DNA from: Candidatus Hydrogenedentota bacterium
Lineage (GTDB): Bacteria; Hydrogenedentota; Hydrogenedentia; Hydrogenedentales; SLHB01
Direction of reading: 5' to 3'
Length of the DNA stretch: 64,000 bases
Assembly: GCA_020849535.1 (NCBI GenBank)
Contig: JADLGB010000101.1
Coordinates: forward strand, 59,191 to 123,190
Shown: positions 27,652-38,700 of the stretch, piece by piece
Layout: each line of letters begins with the position of its first letter
Numbering within the stretch: position 1 is the stretch's first letter
Notes under the pieces: model-generated
Databases searched by the model: none
The model's input: the letters and a program-made list of their open reading frames with translations, nothing else
Told to the model about the DNA's origin: nothing
Made by a program: the position numbers and the translations under genes

Positions 27652-30102
27652 GTGTTTCGGACACGCCTACGTGTGCTGCTTTTTTTCATGTCGGGTGCAA
27701 TCGCATCCGCGACAGCGTCCGACTTCGCGATACTGCCCGAGGGTATCGCGCTCGGTTACAGAGGCGCGATCCACACGGTGCTGGTCGAACAACGCGCCAA
27801 TGATTCCTGGACCGGAGATATTACGGGCTCCGCCACGTTTGTTTCGGCGAATCCGGCCGTGGCCACCGTCGACGCGCACGGGGTGATCACTGCCATGGGC
27901 GATGGTGAAACCACCATCACCGCGACAGTCAACGGCCAGTCCGCGGCCACCACCGTCACCGTGAGCGGAGCGGGTGCGCCCTACACGCAGAGCTTCCGCA
28001 ATCACGTGCAACCGGTGCTCTTCAAGATGGGGTGCAACACGGGCGCCTGTCACGGCGCCGCCGCGGGCAAAAACGGATTCAGGCTCTCCCTGCGCGGTTT
28101 TGACAACGATTGGGATCACAAGGCCCTCACCCGGCAGGCAGGCAGCCGGCGCGTCTCGTTGGCCTCACCCGAAAGTAGCCTGATCCTTCTGAAGCCGGTG
28201 ATGGACATCCCGCATGAGGGTGGCGAGCGATTCACCAAAGACTCCGAAGCCTACCGGATTCTAAGAGACTGGATCGCCGCAGGTGCGCCTCCCGCGCGTG
28301 CGGAAGACCCGCGCGTCGCGGGACTGGAAATCCTCCCCCAGTCGGTCGTGCTCTCCAATAACGCGCAACAGCAGTTCCTCGTCCGCGCCCGCTACACCGA
28401 CGGTACCCTCGAAGACGTGACGCGCTGGGCGAAGTTCGGCACAACAGATGATTCCGTGCTTGCCGTGGATGAAGGGGGAAAGGCCACTGTCTCCGGCTCC
28501 GGCGCGGCGGCTATCACCGTGTACTACGCGAGCCAGGTCACTTTCGCGCGGGCGATCGTGCCGCGCGAGAAGCCTGTGGACGCCGCCCTCTTCGCTTCTG
28601 CCGAGCGCCGCAACTACATTGATGAACTGATCCTCAAACAGCTTGAACAACTGCGCATCGCCCCGGCGGTTCCCTCCACCGATACGGAGTTCATCCGCCG
28701 CGCCACGCTGGATGCAATTGGCCTGCTTCCCACACCGGACGAAGTCACGCGGTTCGTCCTGGATCCGGACCCCAACAAAAGGGACCGGCTCGTGGACTCC
28801 CTCTTGACCCGGCCCGAATTCGTGGACTACTGGACGTACAAGTGGTCCGACCTCCTTCTGCTATCCAGCAAGAACCTCCCACGCCGCGAAGAACTGAACT
28901 CGTTCTATCGGTTCATTCGCGAACGCGTCGAGAAGAACCAACCCTGGGATCAATTCGTCCGCGACATTCTCACCGCGACGGGCAGCACCCTCGACAATGG
29001 CGCGGCCAACTTCTTCGCCATGCACCAGGAAACCGTCGATCTCACCGAGACCACGTCACAGACCTTTCTCGGATTCTCGATTACCTGCGCTCGCTGCCAC
29101 AACCATCCCATGGAGAAGTGGACCCAGGACGACTACTACGGCATGGCGAACCTCTTCTCCCGCGTGAAACTCAAAAATGGCCGCCGTGGCAATGACGCGG
29201 AAGTATTCAGCGATTCGTTTGGCGACGTCATCCACCCGCGACTCGGCGTTCCACTGCCGCCCAAGCCCCTCGACGGTGAAGCGATTCCTCTCGCCCAGGC
29301 GGGAGACCGTCGCGAGTATCTTGCCCAGTGGCTCACGGCCCCGGAGAACCCCTATTTCACGCGGTCAATCGTCAATCGCGTGTGGAAGAACTTCATGGGA
29401 CGCGGCCTCGTTGAACCGGAAGACGACCTGCGCCTGACCAATCCGCCGTCAAATCCCGAATTGCTTGACGCGCTCGCGGCCGATCTCGTTGAACATCAAT
29501 ACGACCTCAAGCATTTGATGCGGACAATCATGGACTCCACGGCGTACCGCCGCTCGTCGCAGCCCTCCGACCCGGAGGATCCCGACGGCAAACAATACTC
29601 CCAATACATAGTTCGCCGTTTGAGCGCGGAGGTCATCCTGGATATCTACGCGCAGGTGACCGGCGTTCCCACGCGATTCGACGGTTACCCCGAAGGGTTC
29701 CGCGCCTTGCAGTTGCCCGATTCGCAAGCCGGCTCGTATTTTCTCACGGCCTTCGGACGGCCCCAACGCAATCAGGCCTGCTCCTGCGAGCGAACCACCG
29801 GCTCCAGCGTCGCTCAGACGCTGCACGTCGCGAACGGCGATACGCTCAATGGCAAACTGCGCGACGAACGCTCGCTGGTCGCCTCGCTGATGCGGCAGAA
29901 CGCCAGCGATGACGATGCGCTCGACACGATCTACCTTCGCGCCTTGGCGCGCATGCCCAATCCCGAGGAGCGGGAAGCGGCACGCGGCGTCTTCGCGTCG
30001 CTGCCAACGGAAGGACCTGACTGTGAGGCCGAGCGAAGAGCAGCCTTGGAGGACTTGGCGTGGGCAGTCCTATCCGGCAAGGAATTCCTCTTTACCCATT
30101 GA
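27652..30102 (+). CDS. BIG2 / DUF1549-DUF1553 planctomycete-type cytochrome protein
   Basis: 816 residues with a signal peptide. Domains in order: BIG2 Ig-like (~25-105), a cytochrome-like segment MGCNTGACHGAAAGKNGFRL with its CxxxxCH motif, a second BIG-like stretch, DUF1549 (~310-500, including CARCHNHPMEKWTQDDYYG, a c-type CxxCH) and DUF1553 (~560-800). Probably a periplasmic haem protein that works with the DUF1501 protein; the reaction is unknown. Start is GTG at 27652 after AGAGAGG. It is the second gene of the operon. Confidence 0.9.
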   Translation: MFRTRLRVLLFFMSGAIASATASDFAILPEGIALGYRGAIHTVLVEQRANDSWTGDITGSATFVSANPAVATVDAHGVITAMGDGETTITATVNGQSAATTVTVSGAGAPYTQSFRNHVQPVLFKMGCNTGACHGAAAGKNGFRLSLRGFDNDWDHKALTRQAGSRRVSLASPESSLILLKPVMDIPHEGGERFTKDSEAYRILRDWIAAGAPPARAEDPRVAGLEILPQSVVLSNNAQQQFLVRARYTDGTLEDVTRWAKFGTTDDSVLAVDEGGKATVSGSGAAAITVYYASQVTFARAIVPREKPVDAALFASAERRNYIDELILKQLEQLRIAPAVPSTDTEFIRRATLDAIGLLPTPDEVTRFVLDPDPNKRDRLVDSLLTRPEFVDYWTYKWSDLLLLSSKNLPRREELNSFYRFIRERVEKNQPWDQFVRDILTATGSTLDNGAANFFAMHQETVDLTETTSQTFLGFSITCARCHNHPMEKWTQDDYYGMANLFSRVKLKNGRRGNDAEVFSDSFGDVIHPRLGVPLPPKPLDGEAIPLAQAGDRREYLAQWLTAPENPYFTRSIVNRVWKNFMGRGLVEPEDDLRLTNPPSNPELLDALAADLVEHQYDLKHLMRTIMDSTAYRRSSQPSDPEDPDGKQYSQYIVRRLSAEVILDIYAQVTGVPTRFDGYPEGFRALQLPDSQAGSYFLTAFGRPQRNQACSCERTTGSSVAQTLHVANGDTLNGKLRDERSLVASLMRQNASDDDALDTIYLRALARMPNPEEREAARGVFASLPTEGPDCEAERRAALEDLAWAVLSGKEFLFTH

Positions 30103-30211
30103 TCGATCTCTGTCGAGAGTACCGAATTCTCCAGCCGCGCAACGGCGCGAAGTGACCGGAAAACATGCGTTTCCACCCCATCCTCCGTCTTGGGGTGAAT
30201 TTAGCCCCCAA

Positions 30212-30487
30212 GGGCGAAAGATAATAGCCCAGCGATTCATCGCTGGGTTGGACAGCAGCCGTGAGACAAGTCCCGTCAGGGACGACAGAGCATGCGAGGC
30301 ATCATTGGGAAGTGGCGTTCAAGGAGGGGTCGGAGGTTTTGCCTGAGAAGCATGGCGTGACATACGTGGAACGGGAGCTGGAAGGAACTCTTTCGCCCCT
30401 GCTGGGGCTTGGGAGGTGTAGGGGTTCCGCGGACCCAGCGATAAATCGCTGGGCTATTATCTATCGTCCCTGCCGGGACTTTTCGCC
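30212..30487. repeat. paired inverted copies of a two-hairpin extragenic repeat
   Basis: The left copy holds CCCAGCGAT-TC-ATCGCTGGG (30228-30247) and GTCCCGTCAGGGAC (30270-30283). The right copy, in opposite orientation, holds CCCAGCGATAAATCGCTGGG (30434-30453) and GTCCCTGCCGGGAC (30466-30479). The motif GATAATAGCCCAGCG and the GGCGAAA end recur in both. About 130 bp lie between them. This is BIME-like and fills most of the 449-nt gap before the WD40 gene. Confidence 0.65.
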
Positions 30488-30551
30488 AAGCCCAGAACTC
30501 GGTACTCTCAAGGATCTCTGTCGCCAATCACAACCGAGTGAGGATAGACGA

Positions 30552-33515
30552 ATGATATGGGTTTCCTTTTCCCGCGCGGCCCGGGCACTTCTTGCGTTGG
30601 CGGCCAGTGCTGTCCTTCCGTGCGTACCCTGGGCACAAGAGGTGGATTTCGACCGCGAGGTCAAGCTCATCTTTCAGAAGAGTTGCTCGGGTTGCCACTT
30701 CCCCGAGTCCGGCGCGCTCAAAGCCAAGCTCGATTTGTCCACCGCGGCGGCCGTGCTCGCGGGCAGTGCCAATGGGGCCGTCATCATTCCCGGGAAGGGA
30801 GGCGAAAGCCCGCTCATCCAGATGGTGGAGCACAAGATTGAACCTCACATGCCTCCCGAAGGGAAAGGCGCCCCCCTGACCCCCGAGGCCATTGATATCC
30901 TGAAGCGGTGGGTTGATCAGGGCGCCAAGGCTTCCCCCACCAACGCGCCAGCTCCTGCGCCGGAACCAGCTCCCCCAAGCGAGCCGCCCGCTCAGGCGCC
31001 ATCGCGCCCCGCGCCCATCACCGCCCTGGCCTATGGACCGTCCTCGGCGCAGCCTCTGCTTGCACAAGGCTCACTCCACCGAGTAGACGTCCTCAGCGTC
31101 GACGCCTCTGGCGTTGCCATGCCCAAGTTCACGCTCGGCGGTCACGCAGAAATGGTTCGCGCACTGGCCTTCTCACCGGACGGGACTCTGCTCGCCGCTG
31201 CGGGCGGAAATCCAGGGCGTGGGGGAGAGGTGAAGCTGTGGAATGTGGCGGAACACCGGCCGGTCGCCACACTCCAGGGGCACCGCGACAACATCCTGGG
31301 AGCCGCCTTCAGCCCGGATGGGCAGCGACTCGCCACGTGCAGCTACGACAAGACGATTCTGGTCTGGGATATTGCGTCCGGCACCCCCGTGCTCACGCTG
31401 GCCAATCACGTCGATGCCGTGTACGCGGTTGCCTACAGCCCCGACGGTCAGTGGATTGCCAGCGGTGCGGGCGACCGCACCGTGAAACTCTGGGACGCCG
31501 CTTCGGGTGCGCTCGCCGCCACGATCTCCGATTCCCTGGACAGCGTCCTCGCGCTTGCCTTTTCGCCCGCGGGCGATCAGTTGGCGGGCGCCGGCGCGGA
31601 CAAGATGATTCGCATCTGGGACATGAGGGCAGCAGAAGGCCCCTTCCAACAGTCCGCGACCACCTCCGGCGTGCTGCTCCGCTCAACCTTTGCCCACGAC
31701 GGCGCCGTGCTGAAGCTGGCCTACTCTCCGGATGGCGCGACGCTTTACTCGACCTCCGAGGATTTGCGTATCAAGGCCTGGGACACCAGCACGCTTCAAG
31801 AGAAGCTCACCTTCGAGGCGCAGCCCGACTGGGTGACCGCCATGGCGGTGAGCCCCGACGGCGCTTATCTTGCCGCGGGCCGCTACGATTCCTCGCGCGC
31901 GATCTACGCCGCAGGTACTGGTCAGCGAATCGACGGGGGCGCTCCCGCACCGGCAGCCTCGGTCGCGAGTGCAGCAGAACCTGAGCCCGCCGCCAAAAAG
32001 AAAGTCTCCAGTCTCAGTGTCGAAGCCGTCATCGTCGAGGCTACGGTGCCTCCTTCAGTCTCCTCCGTCGCGCCCGTTCGCTGGCATCGTGGGACGGACG
32101 TGGAGGTCGTCGTGGATGGCAAGAACCTTGACCGCGCCGAGCCGATTATCACGACGGACAAGATCGTTGCAACGCTCCTTTCGAGCGAGGCCTTGCCCTT
32201 GCCCGAATTGAAGCTGGGTGAAGGGCCCCGAGGGCTCGACGCGGACATCCTCGACAACGCACAACCGTTCCGCCTCAAGCTCAAACTGGCCATCGCCCAG
32301 GACGCGCCCGTGGGCCGGCACGAAATCATGTTTCGGACGCCCATTGGCATGAGCAGCGCCGCCGCGTTTGATGTGCTCCCCGCGCCCGACACACCCGAAG
32401 CCGAGTCCAACAGCGCCGCCGGGGAAGCGCAACCCGTGCAATGGCCCGGCGTCGTGATTGGCCGAATAGACGAGCCAGGCGATGTCGACCGTTACCGCCT
32501 CGCCGTCAAAGCGGGGCAGGATGTCGTCTTCGCAATCACCGACTCCGCGCTGAACGCCAGCCTGCGTGTGCTCGATGCCTCCGGGGCGGCGCTCGCCACG
32601 AACGAAGGTTCCACGAACCGGGACAGTAAGGTCCTCGGCTTTCGCGCACCTGCTGACGGCGACGTGACCATCGAATTGGCGGACGTCGACCTGCGCGGCG
32701 ATCTGGGCTACCGCCTTCACGTCGGCGCATTTCCGCTGGTGACGTCGGTGTGGCCGCTGGGCGTGCAGGCGGGACCGCCCACAAAGGTCCAGGTCAAAGG
32801 CTTCAACTTGCCGGGCGACACGCTGGAGATCGATCCGCCCGACCAAGCTCCTTACGGTACGGCCATACCTTTGCCATTGCCCTCGGTGGAAGGGAATCCC
32901 ATCGCAGGCGTTTCGCTGGCCGTGGGGGCTCATCCCGAGGCGTTGGAATCGGAGCCCAACGACTCCGCCGATGCCGCGCAAGCCGTGCCTTTTCCCGCAA
33001 CCCTCAATGGCCGCATGGACTCCCGCGACGCGGGTCAAGACGAGGACCTTTATCGATTCTCGGCGGCCCAGGGACAGACCATTGTCATCGAAATCGAGGC
33101 CGCTCGCTTCGGTTCTCCTCTCGACTCGCGCATCGAGGTGCTGGACGCCTCAGGCAATCCGCTCCAACGCGGCGTCGTACGTTGCCTGGCGGAGACCTTT
33201 CTCACCCTGTCCCCGCGCGATTCCCGCTCGGGAGGGCTCCGGCTCGACAGTTGGCGCGATCTTCGGGTGAACGACGATGTCATGATTGGGGGAGAAATCG
33301 TCCGTGTGTTCCGCCTCCCCGACTATGCCGATGAAGATGTGTCCCTGCGCGTCTTTCCGAACGGCCAGCGCATGACGTACTACGGCACCACGCCCGAGCA
33401 CCACGCCCGAGCACCACGCCGTATACTCGAAGTCCTACAAGGTGGAAGTGCATCCAGTGGGCACGGATTTCGCCCCGAATGGCATGCCCATCTTTCCCAT
33501 CTACTGGCGGAATGA
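30552..33515 (+). CDS. planctomycete cytochrome C / WD40 / pre-peptidase domain protein, N-terminal part
   Basis: About 987 residues up to a premature stop. Signal peptide (ending VPWAQ), then a cytochrome-like domain with KSCSGCHFPES (CxxCH), a proline-rich linker, seven or so WD40 repeats (~160-450: LAFSPDGTLLAAAGG, YDKTILVWDIASG, DRTVKLWDAASG), Ig-like regions and pre-peptidase C-terminal-like modules (RIDEPGDVDRYRLAVKAGQD). The last ~37 residues are out of frame: a 13-bp tandem duplication at 33388-33413 shifts the reading frame, and the natural continuation lies in the next frame to 34338. The frame is open from 30261, but the ATG at 30552 (after GTGAGG) starts the signal peptide. Confidence 0.85.
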   Translation: MIWVSFSRAARALLALAASAVLPCVPWAQEVDFDREVKLIFQKSCSGCHFPESGALKAKLDLSTAAAVLAGSANGAVIIPGKGGESPLIQMVEHKIEPHMPPEGKGAPLTPEAIDILKRWVDQGAKASPTNAPAPAPEPAPPSEPPAQAPSRPAPITALAYGPSSAQPLLAQGSLHRVDVLSVDASGVAMPKFTLGGHAEMVRALAFSPDGTLLAAAGGNPGRGGEVKLWNVAEHRPVATLQGHRDNILGAAFSPDGQRLATCSYDKTILVWDIASGTPVLTLANHVDAVYAVAYSPDGQWIASGAGDRTVKLWDAASGALAATISDSLDSVLALAFSPAGDQLAGAGADKMIRIWDMRAAEGPFQQSATTSGVLLRSTFAHDGAVLKLAYSPDGATLYSTSEDLRIKAWDTSTLQEKLTFEAQPDWVTAMAVSPDGAYLAAGRYDSSRAIYAAGTGQRIDGGAPAPAASVASAAEPEPAAKKKVSSLSVEAVIVEATVPPSVSSVAPVRWHRGTDVEVVVDGKNLDRAEPIITTDKIVATLLSSEALPLPELKLGEGPRGLDADILDNAQPFRLKLKLAIAQDAPVGRHEIMFRTPIGMSSAAAFDVLPAPDTPEAESNSAAGEAQPVQWPGVVIGRIDEPGDVDRYRLAVKAGQDVVFAITDSALNASLRVLDASGAALATNEGSTNRDSKVLGFRAPADGDVTIELADVDLRGDLGYRLHVGAFPLVTSVWPLGVQAGPPTKVQVKGFNLPGDTLEIDPPDQAPYGTAIPLPLPSVEGNPIAGVSLAVGAHPEALESEPNDSADAAQAVPFPATLNGRMDSRDAGQDEDLYRFSAAQGQTIVIEIEAARFGSPLDSRIEVLDASGNPLQRGVVRCLAETFLTLSPRDSRSGGLRLDSWRDLRVNDDVMIGGEIVRVFRLPDYADEDVSLRVFPNGQRMTYYGTTPEHHARAPRRILEVLQGGSASSGHGFRPEWHAHLSHLLAE
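33388..33413 (+). repeat. 13-bp tandem duplication causing a frameshift
   Basis: CCACGCCCGAGCA occurs at 33388-33400 and again at 33401-33413, followed by CCACGCC. Removing one copy gives TTPEHHAVYSKSYKVEVHP and joins both open frames. Confidence 0.85.
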
Positions 33516-34338
33516 CGACGGCTTCAACGCGAATGGCGATACCCAGGGCGACTCCCGGCTCGAGTTCCTCGCACCGGCAGACGGTGACTACGTGGTTCGT
33601 GTGACTGACGCGACCGGCAGGGGCGGCGAGGCCTACGCCTACCGGTTGCTCTTACGGTCTCTGGAACCAGACTTCCGGGTATTCGCCGGCCCAGCGCGTG
33701 TGAATGTGGCTCGAGACGGACGCGTCCCCATCGATGTTCGTGTGTTGCGTCAGGATGGGTTTGACGGAGAGGTGCGCGTCCAGTTCCACGATCTGCCCCC
33801 TGGCATCACGATCGACCCGGACGTCATCCCCGCCGGAGAAGACCTCGTGCGGCTGGCCTTGACCGCGGGACCCGGTGCGCAATCCAGCCCAGTCACCGCC
33901 CGATTCCGGCTTACCGCGGAATCCAGCGTCGATGGTCAGATCGTCACACGCGAGAGCGCTATCGGTCCCATCACGGTGGGGGAGGTGCCACCCGACCTGA
34001 CTGTCAGCACGGACACCTCGCAACTCGCGCTTGCGCCCGGGAAGTCCACGGCACTCACTGTGAAGCTGGATCGCTTCAACGGATTCTCCAGCCGTGTGCC
34101 GATTGAAGTACTGAACCTGCCTTTTGGCGTTCGCGTTATGAACACCGGACTCAACGGCATCCTGGTCCGTGAGGGGGAGAAGGAACGAACGGTGGAACTC
34201 TACGCGGAACCCTGGGTGCACGACATGGACCGAACGATATACGTCCAGGCGCAGATCGAAACCCAGTCGCCGTTGAAGCCCTTGTTTTTGGGAAGCCCAG
34301 TGAAACTGGCCATCGCGAAGTCTATCGCGAAGAACTAG
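33442..34338 (+). pseudogene. C-terminal part of the frameshifted cytochrome-WD40 protein
   Basis: About 298 residues continuing the protein interrupted at the 13-bp duplication. It opens with EVHPVGTDFAPNGMPIFPIY and WRNDDGFNANGD, follows with a pre-peptidase-like module (FLAPADGDYVVRVTDATG) and ends in two Ig-like beta domains. There is no signal peptide, no ribosome binding site and no independent start, so it is not a separate gene. Whether a longer intact product is ever made (by slippage or repeat loss) cannot be told from sequence. Confidence 0.8.
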
Positions 34339-34348
34339 ACCGCACCCG

Positions 34349-35641
34349 TCACATGGCCTGTTCGCTGGCCTCCTGGTACAAGCGGTCGATGGTCGCCGAT
34401 ATGTCGCTCTGGGTCGCCATGACCGGTCTGACGGATCGGTGACTCGCCCGTTCGACATCCTCGATGGCGATGAGATTCAGCGGATCCACCATTGCGAGCA
34501 CCAGCGATTCCTCCGTCGCCCGCAGCGGAACGCAGCGGTGGTGAGATGCAATCCGCGCGCTGATCAACGAAGCGGCCGCCGGGTCTACCGAGTCGCGATC
34601 CAGACGCACAAACAACACGCGATGCTGTGCCGCTACGGCCTGCGCGACAACCTCCTCCGTCGCGGCTCCTTGCTCGACCAGGATCTCCGCGAGGGACCGT
34701 TGCGGATCTTCGCTCTGCTGCGCCAGCGCCTCCTCCAACTGGTTTTGCGTGATGACTCCCGCCTCCAGCAAGATCTCATCCATTTGGCGTTTAGGCAGGC
34801 CGTCGCGTTCTCCCTTCAGCTTGCGCGGCGGGGCTTGCCGTTCGGCGCTTGCCAAGCGTTCCTGCTCAGCGCGCTCTTGTGCGGCCTTTCGCAGTCCCTC
34901 CGTTTCGCTCGTGAGCTTCAGGCATTCAGACCGGAGCGTTTCCACCTCGCGAAGGGCGTCCGCGAGCTGCTGGGCCAGCACGGCTTTGGTGCCATTCGCC
35001 GTCTCCATGCGCAGACGCGTCTCTAGTTCATTCGCGCGAGCGCGCTCCGATTCCAGCAGACGCTCCGCGGCGCCCACCTTCTCCGCGGAACTCTGCAAGC
35101 TTTCGATGGTTTCGCGTGCCTCTTCCAGCTCCGCACGCGCCGCGTCCAGTTCTTGCGAGATGGCCGCCTCGGCGTCCCCGGCGCTGCGCGCTTCCTGTCT
35201 GAGGGACTCCATTTCAGAACGCGCCGCCGACAGGTCGCTTTCGACCGCCTGCACCCGGTTGCTCACGACCCGCAATTCCTCATCGCGCCGTTCAACCAGA
35301 TGCACCAATTCATCCACACGGCGGCGGCCCGCCTGCAATGCTTCGAGCTGCCCCGCCAACTCGTGCTCCAACTGTTCGAGCCGCTGCTGCTTCGCTTCCG
35401 CGACGGATGCCGTGCCGGTCAACGCCTGACGCAATGCGCCCAGTTCATCCGTGAGTGTCTGGCGTAGCACCGCCCCCGCGCGTCTTTGGGTCTTCATCTC
35501 GTTCGCGAGGCCTTCTACCAGCCGCATGATCTGCACGAAATGGGTATTGAGGTTCTGTTCCGCCTGGCCGGACTGCGACTCGCTTTCCGCGATGGTGGCT
35601 TCCAGCTTCTGGCAGAATTCTTCGAGGAATTGGTCGCTCAT
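34349..35641 (-). CDS. coiled-coil protein with C-terminal MshEN (GspE N-terminal) domain
   Basis: 430 residues. Residues ~1-270 are continuous coiled coil (ELEEARETIESLQSSAEKV and similar). The C-terminal ~145 residues are an MshEN/T2SSE_N domain with two successive motifs, RQMDEILLEAGVITQNQLEE and RSLAEILVEQGAATEE, each ending in the helix that in MshE binds c-di-GMP. It lacks an ATPase domain, so it is not a pilus motor. A c-di-GMP-responsive scaffold is inferred; a diguanylate cyclase lies 8.5 kb away. Its start is 152 nt after the end of the next coiled-coil gene on the same strand. Confidence 0.8.
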   Translation of the reverse strand: MSDQFLEEFCQKLEATIAESESQSGQAEQNLNTHFVQIMRLVEGLANEMKTQRRAGAVLRQTLTDELGALRQALTGTASVAEAKQQRLEQLEHELAGQLEALQAGRRRVDELVHLVERRDEELRVVSNRVQAVESDLSAARSEMESLRQEARSAGDAEAAISQELDAARAELEEARETIESLQSSAEKVGAAERLLESERARANELETRLRMETANGTKAVLAQQLADALREVETLRSECLKLTSETEGLRKAAQERAEQERLASAERQAPPRKLKGERDGLPKRQMDEILLEAGVITQNQLEEALAQQSEDPQRSLAEILVEQGAATEEVVAQAVAAQHRVLFVRLDRDSVDPAAASLISARIASHHRCVPLRATEESLVLAMVDPLNLIAIEDVERASHRSVRPVMATQSDISATIDRLYQEASEQAM

Positions 35642-35793
35642 GTCTGCTCCCGAGTTTGCTGTCCCGGCCCCAGTCCGGGAACCTTTTCCGCTGATTGCAT
35701 CGAAAGCACGAGAACCCTCTCGCTCCGATTATACACCAAGGAGCGCTTCGCCGAACGTCCCAGTCTTTGAAGCCCGCGTTTCCCACCCGGCAG

Positions 35794-38700
35794 TCAGGAC
35801 ATGATCTCGCACTTGGGGAGATCGTATCGCAACAGGGTCAGCCCCTCCCGTGAGACCTTTGTGCCACTTATGCGGAGGTACCGAAGGGACTCGAGCTTCT
35901 TGATGTGCGCCAGGCTCACATTGCTGATGCCCGCGTTTACCACCGTCAGGGACCGAAGCCCGGGGAAAGCCTCCACGATGCTGAAGCCCGCGTCGGAGAT
36001 GCGCAACCCGTACAGCCGCAGTTCCTCGAGTCCGCTCATACCTCGCAGGCTCGCCATCCCCTCATCCGTCACACCCACATCGGAAAGGGAAAGAGTCTTC
36101 AGTTGAACGAGACCGCTGAGGTGGCGAACCCCGCCATCCGTTACGTTTTCCGCAGTCAAATCCAGCTCGCGCAGACCGGTGAGCGGCTTCAGATGGCTGA
36201 GCCCCTCATCGGTCACGTGTTTGCCCAACAGGAGGATCGCATACAACGCGTTTGACGGGAGTCCGTCCAGAGGAGACAGGTCGCCAGCCGCGTCGAAGTC
36301 GACCACCAGACGCACTACCCTTCCCTCAGGCACATTCACCGCACCTTGGGCCCGGCCCGCGTCTCGCCACGCATTCGGGTCGGTGCTGTTCCAGGGCCGT
36401 GTCTGCACTTTGCCCAAGGATCGGCCCCCTGCGAACCGTATCGTACGCGCCGGCAGGGGTGCCTCGGGCTCGGGCGCCACTACCACCGGCGTGGGAACGG
36501 TTTCGGGGGTCTCCGGTTTCTCGGGGACTGGCTGCACTACAGGCGGCGTCGGGGGGGTCCCGGCTGTTTGCAGGCCGCTCATCATCGGCGGCACAAAGAC
36601 GAACCACGCAATGGCCGCCACCGCGATTAGCAGAACCACGGCCACCAAGAGTAGCGCGCTGTAGCTGCGCTCCCCTCGCCGTTCCAACACCGTCACGACT
36701 TTGGGCTTGCTGACGTCGAGTTCCCGCTCTTCGAGCGCTTTGCGTAGTTCCTCGACCTCTGCTCGCGACTTCGTGAGGGCATCGGCCTTCTCGTCCTGGG
36801 CGGCCCGTACAGTGGCCAGCTCGGCCGCAAGCGCCGCCTCCGCCGCCGATTTGTCCTCGGCCCGGCTCAGTAACGCCTGCAGCTCCGACTGCAGCGTCTG
36901 TATACGCCGCTCATGCTCGACGCTACTCGCGGTAGCCTCGTTTGCGGCGCGCTCCTGCTTGGCAAACGCTTCGCGCAGCGCCTCCAGTTCCGCGCGCGCC
37001 TGATTCAGCGCGCCAGTCTTCATGCTCTCCGCCGCGCGAAGTTGCTCGACCTCGGCCACCAAGCTCCGTTCAGACGCCGTCGCTTTGTCCGTTTCCTCTT
37101 TGAGCGACCGCAATGCCTGGTGCAGCTTGGCGATTTCCGCATCCTGGGCCTGGCGGCTTTTCGCCGAATCCTCGACCGCACGCTCTTGTTGTGCCAGTGC
37201 TTCGCTCAGCCGAACCACCTCGGATCGGGCGTCTTCGAGCGCGCGCGATTTGGTCTCGACCGCGGACTGCAGTTGGCCCACCTCCGCGGACTGCTCCGAA
37301 GCGCGAACGGACGCCGCCTCCGCCTGCTCGCGTAGCGACGCCATCTCGCGCTGTAACTGCTCCACGGCTTCGCCCGCGTCGGCGTTGAGGTGCTCCGCCC
37401 TGGTGACCGCCGATTCGCGATCCATCAATGCCGCGCGGAGGGCATCCAGCTCCGTCCGCGCACTTTCCAGTGCGCCTGCCTTTTCACTCTCATTCGCTCG
37501 GAGCTGCGCAACTTCCGCGGCGAGCATCTGCTCCGAGGACGAGGCCTGGCTCGCCCGGTCGCGCAACCCTTCGAGTTCGCGCTGCAAGACCGCAATCGCC
37601 GTCGCGTCCTGGGTGCGATCCTTACTTGCGGAAGCAACCTCCTGCTCGCGTACCTCCAATGCCTTGCGCAGCGACTCCATCTCGTTGCGGGCACGTTCGA
37701 GAGCGAGCGCCTTCTCATTTTCCCGCTCGCGCAGGTGAGTCAGTTCGGATGCAAGCTGCTGCTCGGATGAGGAGGCCTGTTGAGCCTTGGAGCGCAACCC
37801 GTCCAACTCTTCCCGAAGGGCCGCCACCGCGCGTTCGCTCTGCTCGTTTCGGGCCTCCGCTTCCGCGATAGCCGCCTCGCGGCCTTGCAGCGTCTTCTTG
37901 AGGTTCTCCAGTTCCTCTCGTGCGCCTTCCAACGCTTGCGTCTTTGCCGACTCATTGGCGCGCAGGCGTTCCAGCTCCGCCACCAGCGTTTCTTCCGAAG
38001 ACGAAGCCCGCTCCGCCTGCGAGCGGATGAGTTCCAGTTGATCCCGCAACGCCTGTGCGCGCTGCTCCGTCTCGGCGTTGCGCGCCTCGGCATCCTTGAT
38101 CGCCTGCTCCCGCTCCGACAACGCATTCTTCAGCGCATCGAGTTCCGTGCGCGCGCCTTCCAGGGCCTGCGACTTGGTGGACTCGTTGGCCCGCAAGCGT
38201 TCCAGCTCCGTGACCAGCGCCGACTCCGACATGGAGGCGCGCTCCGCCTGCCCGCGGATCTCGTCCAACTGCGCGCGCAACGCGCTCGCCGCGCGCTCGC
38301 TCTCCGCACTACGCTGTTCCGCGGCCGCGATGGCCGCTTCACGTTCGCTCAACGAGTTCCGCAGCGATTCAAGTTCTCCGCGGGCTTCATCCAGTGACTT
38401 CGCCTTTGCCGCTTCGTTGGCTCGCAGCCGCGACAGCTCCTCGGTCAGGGCCTGCTGCGCGGATGCCGCCCGCTTGGCCTGCGTCTGCATCAACTCCAAT
38501 TGCTGCCGAAGCGCCTCGGCCGCGTCTTTATCCTGCGCGCTGCGTTCCTCAACTTCGCGCAGCATCTGGTCGCGCTTGGCCAGCAGGCTTCGAAGCACCT
38601 CGGTCGCCTCTTTATCCTGCGTGCTCCGCTCCTCGATCTCCCGCAGCATCTGATCGCGCTTGGCCAAAACCTCGCGGAGTGCTTCCGCGGCCTCCTTCTC

